Below, piece by piece: positions 7,654-16,003 of a DNA stretch of 41,450 bases. Numbering within the stretch: position 1 is the first letter of the stretch; the number at the start of each line of letters is the position of its first letter. The notes below the pieces were generated by a model that saw only the letters and a program-made list of their open reading frames with translations, was not told the DNA's origin and ran no database searches. The position numbers were made by a program, and so were the translations under genes. Source of the DNA: Anaerolineales bacterium (GTDB taxonomy: Bacteria; Chloroflexota; Anaerolineae; Anaerolineales; UBA11858); NCBI GenBank assembly GCA_016785015.1, contig JADHTJ010000024.1, positions 1 to 41,450 on the forward strand, in the 5' to 3' direction.

Positions 7654-10197
7654 TTAGGCTGCTACGATCTCTTCAGGTTCGTCCTCAGATGAGTCATCTT
7701 TGGACTCTGCAGGAAGCAAAACGATCTCAGGTTCATCATCCTCGGTTGGCTCGATGTCCACGAGTACCGTATCTCCGATATTGAACTTGCCAGCCAGGAG
7801 GGCGTCTGAGAGCGGTTCCTCTATTTTTTGCTGGATCACGCGCCGCAGTGGTCGGGCGCCCATATCGGGGTCATAACCCAGGTCTGCAATCAGGTCGATC
7901 GCTTCGGGGGTGATATCCAAACTAATGGCGTGCTCGACTAGCCTCTCTGAAACTTTGCCCAATTCCAGGCTAACAATTTCTCGAATAGCTTCTTTTGCAA
8001 GAGCTCTGAAGACGATCACGCTGTCCAGGCGGTTGACGAACTCAGGGCGGAAGAGGCGCTTGAGAGATTTCATCAGCTGCTTGTGCATTTTCTGATATTC
8101 TTGCTTCTCCTCGGTCTCTTCGTCGCGCTTGAGTTCGAAGCCCAACCCAGATTGCCGTTTGATCATGTCGGCGCCGACATTGGATGTCATTACAATGATG
8201 GCGTTACGGAAATCGACTTTGCGGCCTTTGGCATCCGTGAGCTGGCCCTCTTCCATGATTTGCAATAGCATGTTGTGAGCCTCGGGGTGCGCCTTTTCGA
8301 TTTCATCAAAGACGATGATCGAATAAGGTCGCCGCCGAATGGCCTCGGTAAGTTGTCCAGCTTCGTCGTAGCCGATGTACCCAGGAGGGGCACCAACTAA
8401 ACGGCTGATCGAATGCCGTTCCATAAACTCGGACATATCCAGTTGGATCAGAGCATCTTCGCTGCCAAACAAGAAGCGTGCCAATGTTTTGGTTAATTCA
8501 GTTTTTCCAACACCTGTGGGACCAAGGAATACAAAAGTACCAATGGGGCGTTTAGGATCTTTCAACCCTGCCCGAGCTCGCCGAACCGCTTTGGCAATGG
8601 TCTCGATAGCTTCATTTTGGCCAATGATAGATTGTTTGAGTTCTTCTTCCATCAATAGCAGCCGCTCGGATTCTTCCTGAACCATTTGCATTACCGGCAC
8701 GCCGGTCCACATAGCGACAATTTCGGCGATATCATCCGAGGTGACGTTGGGACTGTTTTCACGATCCCAGGTGGTGCGTAAGCGTTCGAGTTCAGCCTCG
8801 ATTTCAGTGCGCTGTTTCTCCAGTCCTTGGATATCAGCTTCATAGGGTTCGCCGCCAGCTTCTTCTTTGACCTTGTCGAACTGCTTGCGAATATCGCGCA
8901 ATTGACCAACTAATTCTTTGGTGGTCTCTGCGACGGGGCTTTTGTACATACGCACTCGTGAAGCTGCTTCGTCGATCAGGTCAATGGCTTTATCGGGAAG
9001 GAAGCGATCGGAAACGTAGCGAGTTGATAAGCTGGTAGCTGATTCCAATGCTTCGTCCAGGATGGAGAGCTGATGATGTGCCTCGTATGCGGGACGGATA
9101 CCCTTGAGGATATCAATGGTTTCCTCGGGGCTGGGCTCTTCGACAAGGATCGGTTGGAAGCGGCGCTCAAGAGCTGCGTCGCTCTCGATGTGTTTGCGGT
9201 ATTCATCCAGCGTTGTAGCACCTATCACTTGAAGTTCACCTCTTGAGAGGGCTGGCTTCAAGATGTTAGCTGCATCCATAGCGGATCCTGCCGAACCTGC
9301 GCCGACCAACATGTGCACTTCGTCGATGAAGAGCACAGAGTCAGATGATTTCAGTTCTTGGATGACGCGTTTGAGACGGTCTTCGAACTGACCGCGGTAC
9401 ATAGTGCCTGCAACCAGTGAACCTACATCAAGTTGCAGCAGACGCTTGCCCAACAGGGGAATAGGCACATCGCCTTCCAGAATCCTTTGAGCGAGACCTT
9501 CGACAATGGCGGTTTTTCCAACGCCGGGTTCTCCGGTGAGGGCGGGGTTATTCTTTGTTCGTCGGGCAAGGATTTGAACAACGCGTTCAATTTCCATCTG
9601 CCGACCAATCACCGGGTCGAGTTTGCCGTCTTCAGCCATTTGGGTCAAGTCAGTGGCAAGTTGATCAACTAGTGGAGTCTTAGACTTGGATTTGCCTTTC
9701 GCTTCGGCTTCCTTGCCTTTTCGCCTACGCTGTTGACCTCGCTCGCGCTGCGCCGATTTAGTTTCTTTGAGAATTCGATGGGTTTGGCGGCGAACTTGCT
9801 CAGGCGTGACACCTAATTGACGCAAGGCGTCGAGGGCGATGCCTTCATCAAGTTCGATCACACCCAACAGCAAGTGTTCAACACCAATATAATGATGCCC
9901 AAGCTCACGAGCCTGATCGACTGCCAATTCTAGGACTTTCTGTGTTCCAGGGGAAAGGGTCGGTCGCTGGGTTGTGTATTCGCCCAAGCCAACCATTCTC
10001 TCGATCAGATCTCGTACCCGATCGAATTCCAGGCCGAGTTCGCGTAGAACGCGTCCAGCGATACCACCATCCTCAAGCATAAGGCCTAAGAGTAGGTGTT
10101 CGGTTCCAATATGAGTGTGCCGCATGCGCTCGGCTTCTTCGTGCGCCAAGCTAAGCACCCGCCGTGCTCTTTGTGTAAATCGTTCCATGCTCGACAT
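7654..10197 (-). CDS. clpC: ATP-dependent Clp protease ATP-binding subunit ClpC
   Basis: An 847-residue Hsp100 unfoldase that feeds proteins to ClpP. It has two N-terminal Clp_N repeats (RFTQRARRVLSLAHEEA, THIGTEHLLLGL; then GHHYIGVEHLLLGV), a first AAA+ module with GEPGVGKT, a short coiled-coil middle domain, a second AAA+ module with GPTGVGKT, and the D2-small domain. The tail is acidic (KDDSSEDEPEEIVAA). The start at 10197 follows a near-perfect AGGAGGT six bases upstream; the longer frame to 10245 is rejected for this reason. No CIRCE or CtsR-like operator was recognised upstream. clpP is not in the window. Confidence 0.95.
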   Translation of the reverse strand: MSSMERFTQRARRVLSLAHEEAERMRHTHIGTEHLLLGLMLEDGGIAGRVLRELGLEFDRVRDLIERMVGLGEYTTQRPTLSPGTQKVLELAVDQARELGHHYIGVEHLLLGVIELDEGIALDALRQLGVTPEQVRRQTHRILKETKSAQRERGQQRRRKGKEAEAKGKSKSKTPLVDQLATDLTQMAEDGKLDPVIGRQMEIERVVQILARRTKNNPALTGEPGVGKTAIVEGLAQRILEGDVPIPLLGKRLLQLDVGSLVAGTMYRGQFEDRLKRVIQELKSSDSVLFIDEVHMLVGAGSAGSAMDAANILKPALSRGELQVIGATTLDEYRKHIESDAALERRFQPILVEEPSPEETIDILKGIRPAYEAHHQLSILDEALESATSLSTRYVSDRFLPDKAIDLIDEAASRVRMYKSPVAETTKELVGQLRDIRKQFDKVKEEAGGEPYEADIQGLEKQRTEIEAELERLRTTWDRENSPNVTSDDIAEIVAMWTGVPVMQMVQEESERLLLMEEELKQSIIGQNEAIETIAKAVRRARAGLKDPKRPIGTFVFLGPTGVGKTELTKTLARFLFGSEDALIQLDMSEFMERHSISRLVGAPPGYIGYDEAGQLTEAIRRRPYSIIVFDEIEKAHPEAHNMLLQIMEEGQLTDAKGRKVDFRNAIIVMTSNVGADMIKRQSGLGFELKRDEETEEKQEYQKMHKQLMKSLKRLFRPEFVNRLDSVIVFRALAKEAIREIVSLELGKVSERLVEHAISLDITPEAIDLIADLGYDPDMGARPLRRVIQQKIEEPLSDALLAGKFNIGDTVLVDIEPTEDDEPEIVLLPAESKDDSSEDEPEEIVAA

Positions 10198-10275
10198 GGG
10201 ACTACCTCCTAAAATGAAATTGAGCGGGTGATTCAATAAAACCAAAAATATGGTTTTGAAGGATCTATCATTACC

Positions 10276-10281
10276 ATTATA
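10276..10281 (-). promoter_or_regulatory. candidate -10 box for clpC
   Basis: TATAAT on the minus strand about 78 bases before the clpC ATG. No matching -35 hexamer is visible. The rest of the 10198-10445 gap shows no gene. Confidence 0.3.
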
Positions 10282-10445
10282 TAGTCGTTTTGGGCCGATG
10301 ATCCCTTACATTTTGCTTCCAATATTGTTTCTACTTGGATAGCGATTTTCAATTCTACCAGAGTATGTCCGAATTGAATCTTGGGTGAACAATTTCTTAT
10401 AAATATCTAATGCGTAACAGAACAATGCTCTGTTGTACTACGAAA

Positions 10446-10471
10446 CAGGCGCACCTGATTAGGTGCGCCTG
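10446..10471 (-). terminator. hairpin terminator after the S1-domain gene
   Basis: A perfect 11-bp stem (CAGGCGCACCT with AGGTGCGCCTG) and a 4-base loop, followed on the minus strand by TTTCG. It lies 14 bases past the stop. Confidence 0.7.
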
Positions 10472-10485
10472 GAAGTTTCTTTGAC

Positions 10486-12147
10486 TTACTCCTCTTCGGG
10501 TTCTGGCTCTTCTGCCTCATCCGGAGGGTCTGCCTCTTCATCCGCCTCAGTTTCTTCGGCGTCAGTTTCTTCGGCGTCAGATTCTTCGGCGTCTGTATCT
10601 TCGGCGTCTGTATCTTCGGCTTCGGCATCTTCGGGCTCATCGTCAGCCTCAGGCTCTTCTGTGGCTTCTTCTTCATCCGCTTCTGCCTCGGCTTCCGCTT
10701 CGTCTTCATCAGCGTCTTCAGTTTCGGCTTCTGCCTCGACTTCTACTTCAACCTCAGCTTCTGCTTCAACCTCAGCTTCTGCCTCAACTTCTGCCTCAGT
10801 ATCTTCGGCCACAGTTTCCTCGACAACTGCTTCATCAACAACTGCTTCTGCCTCAGTATCAGCGGCGTCGGTATCAGCGGGAGCTTCAGCATCCGCCTCT
10901 GCAACCTCGGCGTCTTCTTCATCGAAAGGAGATTCGAAACTGGAATCAACTTCTTCTTTGACCATCTTCCAATCAAGATCGATGTAGGCGCCGGAGTCAA
11001 CCTTGCGCAGGCTGAGACCAATGCGGAATTTCTCACGGTCGATGTTGATGATCCGCAGAGTCAGGGTATCACTAACTTTGACAACCTCTTTGGGATGTTC
11101 AACGCGGTCGGGGCTTAGCTCAGAGATGTGAATCAAACCCTCGAGGTCGCGTTCGCCCAATTTGGCAAAAGCGCCAAATTCGGTCAGATGTGTGATGGTA
11201 CCTTCAATGAGTTGACCTTCTTTGAGATCTTTGACCTTGATCAACCAGGGATTTTCCTGAAGTTGGCGGATGGACAAACCAATGCGCTTGCGTTCCTGAT
11301 CCAGGCTAATGACCTTGACTTCAACCTCTTGCCCGATTTTGAGAACATCTTTGGGGTGTTTGATGCGTTCCCAAGAAATCTCGGAAAGGTGGACGAGACC
11401 GTCAGCGCCATCAATATTGACGAAAGCGCCGAAGTTGGCCAGGCTGGTCACGCGCCCTTTGTTGACTGTACCAACAGCCAGCTCCTCTAGCAAACGATCT
11501 TTGAGGGTTTCGCGCGTTTCGTTCAGCGCCTTGCGCTCAGACAAAATCAGGCGGCGGCGGGAGCGGTCAACCTCAATGACATTGACCTCAATGGGTTCAC
11601 CGATCAACGCGCCCCAACGAGTCTCAGGAGAGTCGCCAGTTGTTCGGCGAGTTAGGCTAATCTGCGAGCCGGGGACAAAGCCTCGGAGCTTTCCAATCGG
11701 AACAAGAAGCCCTCCCTTATTAAAGCCGGAGATATGCCCATCATAACCATCACCGGATTCTTTTAGATTCTCAACCAGTTCCCAATCCATTTCTTCTTGA
11801 GCCCGGGTTAGAGAAACTGACAGATTGCCGTTGCGGTCCTCAGGTGAAAGAACATATACCTTAATAGGCTGACCGACCTCGAAACTTTCGAGGAGTTCAG
11901 TGTCTAATTGGTCTATTTCTCTACCGGAGACGATACCTTCGGATTTTGCCCCGATGCTGACCAGGATTTCAGAATGCGCAATGGAGGCGATTATTCCTTC
12001 TCGCATTTCTCCGGCCTTGGGCAGATCAATGTCCAGGCCTTCCTCATCGAGCAGTTGTTCCATCGAGGGTTGGGGGTCTGACGATTCTTCTTCTACTACT
12101 ACTTCTTCAACAACGTTTTCTTCTACGAGCGCTTCACTATCTTTCAT
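10486..12147 (-). CDS. S1-domain RNA-binding protein (ribosomal protein S1-like) with long acidic tail
   Basis: A 553-residue protein with four S1 OB-fold domains at about 46-115, 130-200, 220-290 and 307-378. The last two are the most canonical (FGAFVNIDGADGLVHLSEIS; FGAFAKLGERDLEGLIHISELS). This matches the four-domain S1 homologues that help ribosomes bind mRNA. From about residue 395 to the end (some 155 residues) the sequence is almost only Glu, Asp, Ala, Thr and Val, and part of it is encoded by tandem 15-bp DNA units. The tail is probably disordered; its exact length may vary between strains. It has its own promoter and terminator. Formal assignment as rpsA is likely but not certain. 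Confidence 0.88.
   Translation of the reverse strand: MKDSEALVEENVVEEVVVEEESSDPQPSMEQLLDEEGLDIDLPKAGEMREGIIASIAHSEILVSIGAKSEGIVSGREIDQLDTELLESFEVGQPIKVYVLSPEDRNGNLSVSLTRAQEEMDWELVENLKESGDGYDGHISGFNKGGLLVPIGKLRGFVPGSQISLTRRTTGDSPETRWGALIGEPIEVNVIEVDRSRRRLILSERKALNETRETLKDRLLEELAVGTVNKGRVTSLANFGAFVNIDGADGLVHLSEISWERIKHPKDVLKIGQEVEVKVISLDQERKRIGLSIRQLQENPWLIKVKDLKEGQLIEGTITHLTEFGAFAKLGERDLEGLIHISELSPDRVEHPKEVVKVSDTLTLRIINIDREKFRIGLSLRKVDSGAYIDLDWKMVKEEVDSSFESPFDEEDAEVAEADAEAPADTDAADTEAEAVVDEAVVEETVAEDTEAEVEAEAEVEAEAEVEVEVEAEAETEDADEDEAEAEAEADEEEATEEPEADDEPEDAEAEDTDAEDTDAEESDAEETDAEETEADEEADPPDEAEEPEPEEE
10553..10642. repeat. 15-bp tandem repeat within the acidic tail of the S1 protein
   Basis: Units beginning TCTTCGGC start at 10553, 10568, 10583, 10598, 10613 and 10628, so six units of 15 bp. 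They encode repeated DAEET/DAEDT pentapeptides on the minus strand. A looser 18-bp periodicity continues near 10735-10800. Confidence 0.85.
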
Positions 12148-12188
12148 CTTTTTTATTAATACACTCCAAGTTTATAGGATCGACGGAC

Positions 12189-12217
12189 ATTATAAGTGCT
12201 AAGGGATAACTTGGCAA
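12189..12217 (-). promoter_or_regulatory. sigma-70-type promoter of the S1-domain gene
   Basis: On the minus strand TTGCCA, a 17-base spacer and TATAAT, about 42 bases before the ATG. Spacing and both hexamers are close to consensus. Confidence 0.7.
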
Positions 12218-12268
12218 CCTTTGTGGTAATATTGTCGAGAACTTTTTAATCTAGAGAGAACAGATTCA

Positions 12269-13354
12269 ATGCCAACTATTTACCCCTTTACAGCAATTGT
12301 CGGCCAGGAGCGCATGAAACGTGCGCTGATCTTGAATGCAGTTTCACCGCGCATTGGCGGTGTTTTGATCCGCGGTGAACGTGGAACGGCGAAGTCTACC
12401 GCAGCGCGTGCATTGGCGGCATTACTTCCGCAAGTCAAAGTAATTACTCAGTGCCGATTTGGCTGTGACCCAGATCGCTCGCATACGTGGTGCACCGAGT
12501 GCCGTGAACGAGCTGATCAGGATGTTCAACTGCGCACAACACCTTTTGTAAATCTGCCTGTTTCTGCAACCGAAGACCGCGTGGTGGGAACCCTGGATAT
12601 CGAGAAAGCCATTCAAAAAGGTGAGCGACATTTTGAACCTGGGGTGCTGGCGGCTGCCAACCGCGGTTTATTGTATATTGATGAGGTCAACCTCCTTGAT
12701 GATCACGTAGTGGACCTCTTGCTGGATTCCGCGGCGATGGGCATGAATATTGTCGAGAGGGAGGGCATTTCTTTCAGCCACCCAGCGCGCTTCATTTTGG
12801 TTGGTACCATGAATCCCGAAGAGGGTGACCTGCGCCCTCAGTTGCTTGACCGCTTCGCCCTTTCCGTCGATATCTCCGGCATTCGTTCACCCCAAGAACG
12901 CGTTTTCATTATGGAGCGCAACCTGGCGTTTGAATCTGATGCTGACGGATTCCGCGAGCAGTGGATCGAAAAAGAGAATGAACTTTCAAGTCAGATTGAC
13001 CAAGGCCGCCAACTGGTTGGGCAGGTGCAGTACACTCGCAGAGATTTGCTCTCCATCGCGGCATTAAGCGCATCGATGAATGTAGACGGGCATCGTTCTG
13101 ACTTGGTGATCCTCAAAGCCGCGCGCGCCCATGCCGCTTTCGAGGCCCGCACTCAAGTCACCGAACGAGATATTGCCCTGGCCGCCGAGTTAGCATTTCC
13201 ACACCGCATCAAACGCGGACCTTTTGATCAGGCAGATATTGGCTTCGACGAATTACAAGAGCGCATTGAGCAATTGCAAGGGGCTTCCGCACCGCTCGAA
13301 GAACGCCAGCCAGGATCAGACTCACAAGAAGTCGACGAAAAAAAAAAGCCGTAG
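12269..13354 (+). CDS. ChlI-like AAA+ subunit of a cobalt/magnesium chelatase (zero-frame product of chlID)
   Basis: A 361-residue AAA+ ATPase of the BchI/ChlI family. Visible motifs: Walker A GERGTAKST (about 36-44), a cysteine cluster QCRFGCDPDRSHTWCTEC (about 65-85) typical of the cobaltochelatase-type branch, Walker B LLYIDEVNLL, and sensor-1 VGTMNPEEGDLRPQLLDRFAL. The length equals a free-standing ChlI subunit, and a basic tail DEKKKP precedes the TAG. The stop lies immediately after a 10-A run; a -1 shift there continues into the VWA frame. Family knowledge: the ATPase subunit drives metal insertion together with a D subunit and a large CobN/ChlH subunit, which is not in the window. Confidence 0.88.
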   Translation: MPTIYPFTAIVGQERMKRALILNAVSPRIGGVLIRGERGTAKSTAARALAALLPQVKVITQCRFGCDPDRSHTWCTECRERADQDVQLRTTPFVNLPVSATEDRVVGTLDIEKAIQKGERHFEPGVLAAANRGLLYIDEVNLLDDHVVDLLLDSAAMGMNIVEREGISFSHPARFILVGTMNPEEGDLRPQLLDRFALSVDISGIRSPQERVFIMERNLAFESDADGFREQWIEKENELSSQIDQGRQLVGQVQYTRRDLLSIAALSASMNVDGHRSDLVILKAARAHAAFEARTQVTERDIALAAELAFPHRIKRGPFDQADIGFDELQERIEQLQGASAPLEERQPGSDSQEVDEKKKP

Positions 13355-13368
13355 CTGATAACGTCAGC
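13342..13368 (+). promoter_or_regulatory. probable -1 programmed frameshift signal
   Basis: Ten A residues occupy 13338-13347. In the ChlI reading frame the end of the run reads A AAA AAG (13342-13348), the slippery heptamer used by E. coli dnaX. The zero-frame stop TAG is at 13352-13354. A small stem-loop (GCTGA at 13354-13358 with TCAGC at 13364-13368) begins five bases after the heptamer. A -1 shift joins exactly the frame that encodes the VWA domain. Transcriptional slippage or an assembly error in the A run would give the same joining. Confidence 0.65.
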
Positions 13369-14304
13369 GAGGAAAAAGAAGAGTCTACACGCGCGCCTGC
13401 AGAACCAGCCAAGCAGGACGTGTTCGATTCCGTTTCTTCGAATTGGTGGGAAGGGGGAGAGAAAGTCAAACCCAGTGAGGCTTTTGACGCAAGAAAACTA
13501 GAAACTCAGCTAGACCGACTTTCGCGCCGTCGCAGCGGCCGAAGATCGCGCACGCGCACTGAACGCAAACGCGGTCGCTACATCAAATCTCGCCCCGCAA
13601 AAGGGAAAACTAACGATATCGCCTTTGATGCCACCATTCGCACCGCAGCGCTCTATCAGAAGGATCGCGAAGAACAGCGTAAGGAAGTGGCCTTTGCTAT
13701 TCGCCCAGAAGATTTGCAACAGAAAGTCCGCGTCAAACAGACAGCCAATTTGGTGATGTTCGTGGTGGACGCATCCTGGTCTATGGCCGTAGCAGAACGC
13801 ATGTCGGCGACGAAGGGTGCTATTCTTTCGCTATTGACCGATGCCTATCAAAGACGAGATCGAGTGGGATTGATCGTCTTCCAAAAAGATCGCGCCACAT
13901 TGATATTGCCGCCGACCAACTCAGTACAATTGGCGCAGCGCGCGCTGACCGATATTCCCGTAGGCGGAAAAACTCCGCTAGCTGCGGGTCTTTTCCTGGC
14001 GCATCAAGTCATTCAGCAGCAAAGTATGATCTACCCGGATGTCGAGCCTTTGATGATCATGCTCACCGATGGGGCAGGAAATGTCTCTATGGGCAACCAG
14101 CCTCCCCAAGAAGAAGCCCACAAGCTGGCGGAGAAAATCGCCTTTGATGAGATCCGCAGCGTGGTGATCAATATGGAACACGTCGCCTTTGACCAGGGTT
14201 TGGCACAAGAATTGGCCAATCATCTTGATGCACCGTGCTATACCCTACACGAACTCAAAGCAGAGACGCTATATAAGGCTGTACGGGATGAGATGGCGGC
14301 GTAG
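13348..14304 (+). CDS. VWA domain (ChlD-like) portion of the frameshifted chelatase subunit
   Basis: The -1 frame is open from the A run to 14304. It first encodes an acidic/proline-rich linker, then a basic stretch (RRRSGRRSRTRTERKR) and a von Willebrand A domain with the MIDAS motif DASWSMA, the threonine-bearing KTPLAAGL and LTDG. Joined to the upstream ORF by a -1 shift it gives about 678 residues, the size and domain order of putative cobaltochelatase subunits (TIGR02442 type). A separate start is possible only at a GTG (13420) without a ribosome binding site, so independent translation is less likely. The VWA domain contacts the AAA+ ring. Confidence 0.8.
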   Translation, partial: AVADNVSEEKEESTRAPAEPAKQDVFDSVSSNWWEGGEKVKPSEAFDARKLETQLDRLSRRRSGRRSRTRTERKRGRYIKSRPAKGKTNDIAFDATIRTAALYQKDREEQRKEVAFAIRPEDLQQKVRVKQTANLVMFVVDASWSMAVAERMSATKGAILSLLTDAYQRRDRVGLIVFQKDRATLILPPTNSVQLAQRALTDIPVGGKTPLAAGLFLAHQVIQQQSMIYPDVEPLMIMLTDGAGNVSMGNQPPQEEAHKLAEKIAFDEIRSVVINMEHVAFDQGLAQELANHLDAPCYTLHELKAETLYKAVRDEMAA

Positions 14305-14320
14305 GCCGGTTTTATTGTTT

Positions 14321-14430
14321 GTCATGCTGAACGAAGTGAAGCATCTAGCGAAGCGTAAATTTTTCAATACGCTGCGCGAGATCCTTCGGCTTCCCCTTCG
14401 GGGACGTAAAGCGCCGCCTCAGGATGACAG
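14321..14430. repeat. dispersed repeat, family C, with inverted ends
   Basis: A 110-base element running from GTCATGCTGAACGAAGTGAA to CTCAGGATGACAG. Its ends GTCATGCT and AGGATGAC form a 7/8 inverted repeat. In forward translation it gives the familiar spurious peptide MLNEVKHL...PPQDDR that appears across many unrelated bacterial genomes. It lies between the chelatase and peptidase genes; no gene is present in 14305-14489. Confidence 0.8.
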
Positions 14431-14489
14431 AGTAGTTTATTTCTCAATCTCAATTACTTATCCCACTCACATCTCAAACGGAGAAACCC

Positions 14490-15992
14490 ATGCCAGAAAA
14501 AGAAACCAACAACGAATCCACCCCCAAGTATGAAGACAACATCTCCATAACGCATCATGCTGTCACCATCGCCGGGCGAGAAATTCGCTACACGGCTACC
14601 ACTGGCACGATGATCTTGAAGGAAGAGAATGATGAGCCAGCCAATGAGAATGGAGAGCCTGAACTCGAGAAGCCTAAGGCGGCGATCTTTTTTACAGCTT
14701 ACACGCTAGATGCAGACAACGCAATCGACGGTGCTGAGCACCGCAAAACGCGCCCGCTCACCTTTTCATTCAACGGCGGACCGGGGTCTTCGTCGGTGTG
14801 GCTGCATATGGGTTTGTTGGGCCCACGCCGTGTGAAGATGACCGATGAGGGTGAAATGCCCCCACCCCCCTTCGAGTTGGTCGATAACGAATTTTCCCTT
14901 CTAGATCTCACCGACCTGGTCTTCATCGATCCAGTAACAACAGGGTACAGCCGCGCGATCCCTGGCGAGAGCCCCAAACAGTACCATGATTTTCAGAAGG
15001 ATATTCAATCCGTTGGGGATTTTATTCGTCTTTTTACCAGCCGTTATCAGCGTTGGGTATCTCCAAAATTTTTGATCGGCGAGAGTTACGGCACTACCCG
15101 CGCCGCAGGTTTGGCGGGATATCTGCAAGAGCGGCATGGCATGTATTTGAATGGCATCATGCTGATTTCATCGATTTTGAATTTCCAGACGGCGCGCTTT
15201 GTGCCTGGCAATGATATGCCTTACATACTGTTCTTGCCCACGTACACAGCAACGGCCTGGTATCATGGCAAGCTTGATGATGAATTGCAGAAGAACCTGC
15301 GCGACACACTCGATGAAGTCGAGGCTTTTGCCTTGGGAGAATATGCGTCTGCTTTAATGAAGGGCGATGCACTGCCAAGCGGCGAAAAAGACAAAATCAT
15401 TCAAAAGCTGGCGCGCTATACGGGCTTAACATCCGAGTATATTGAGCAAACAAATTTGCGCGTGGAGATCATGCGCTTTACCAAAGGATTGCAGCGTGAT
15501 GAACGCCGTACCACAGGGCGTTTAGATACGCGTTTCAAGGGCATCGACCGCGATGCAGCCGGAGAAAGCTGGGAATTCGATCCCAGTTTGGCTGCTATCA
15601 CCGGACCCTACACCGCTACCCTCAATGATTATGTGCGCTCCGAATTAAACTTTGAGAGTGACCTGCCCTATGAAATCTTGACCAGCCGCGTGCACCCCTG
15701 GAGTTACGACCAGCATCAGAATCAGTATGTCAATGTAGCTGAGACACTGCGCAAGGCCATGTCGATCAACCGGTATATGAAGGTTTTTGTGGCTAACGGC
15801 TATTATGATTTGGCGACTCCCTACTTTGCCACCCTTTACACTTTCGATCACATGGACTTAGATGAGAGTCTGCGTGACAATATAACGATGGACTTTTACG
15901 AGGCCGGACACATGATGTACATTCATCTGCCATCTTTGGAGAAACTGAAAAGTGATTTGGCAGAGTTCGTTAGGTCGGCGTTGCCGGAATAA
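14490..15992 (+). CDS. S10-family serine carboxypeptidase
   Basis: A 500-residue alpha/beta-hydrolase peptidase of family S10. The oxyanion region FNGGPGSSSVW (about 90-100), the nucleophile elbow GESYGTTRAAGL, the Asp motif GYYDLATPY and the His motif AGHMMYIH give a complete Ser-Asp-His triad. S10 enzymes remove C-terminal residues, mostly at acid pH. No signal peptide is evident, so this one appears cytoplasmic, unlike eukaryotic lysosomal or vacuolar members. A CGGAG ribosome binding site lies six bases before the ATG. The next gene, another peptidase, starts 11 bases downstream, so a two-gene peptide-degradation operon is likely. Confidence 0.93.
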   Translation: MPEKETNNESTPKYEDNISITHHAVTIAGREIRYTATTGTMILKEENDEPANENGEPELEKPKAAIFFTAYTLDADNAIDGAEHRKTRPLTFSFNGGPGSSSVWLHMGLLGPRRVKMTDEGEMPPPPFELVDNEFSLLDLTDLVFIDPVTTGYSRAIPGESPKQYHDFQKDIQSVGDFIRLFTSRYQRWVSPKFLIGESYGTTRAAGLAGYLQERHGMYLNGIMLISSILNFQTARFVPGNDMPYILFLPTYTATAWYHGKLDDELQKNLRDTLDEVEAFALGEYASALMKGDALPSGEKDKIIQKLARYTGLTSEYIEQTNLRVEIMRFTKGLQRDERRTTGRLDTRFKGIDRDAAGESWEFDPSLAAITGPYTATLNDYVRSELNFESDLPYEILTSRVHPWSYDQHQNQYVNVAETLRKAMSINRYMKVFVANGYYDLATPYFATLYTFDHMDLDESLRDNITMDFYEAGHMMYIHLPSLEKLKSDLAEFVRSALPE

Positions 15993-16003
15993 GAGATGAA
16001 AAT

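Noticed and set aside
10198..10445. CIRCE or CtsR operator upstream of clpC
   Set aside because: No TTAGCACTC/GAGTGCTAA palindrome or CtsR heptamer repeat was found in the gap.
10463..10987. 174-residue Ser/Ala-rich plus-strand ORF
   Set aside because: It is the mirror of the acidic tail repeats of the S1-domain gene; low-complexity shadow.
14189..14533. 114-residue plus-strand ORF across the 14321-14430 repeat
   Set aside because: Its product contains the well-known spurious peptide of a dispersed repeat; it overlaps real genes at both ends.
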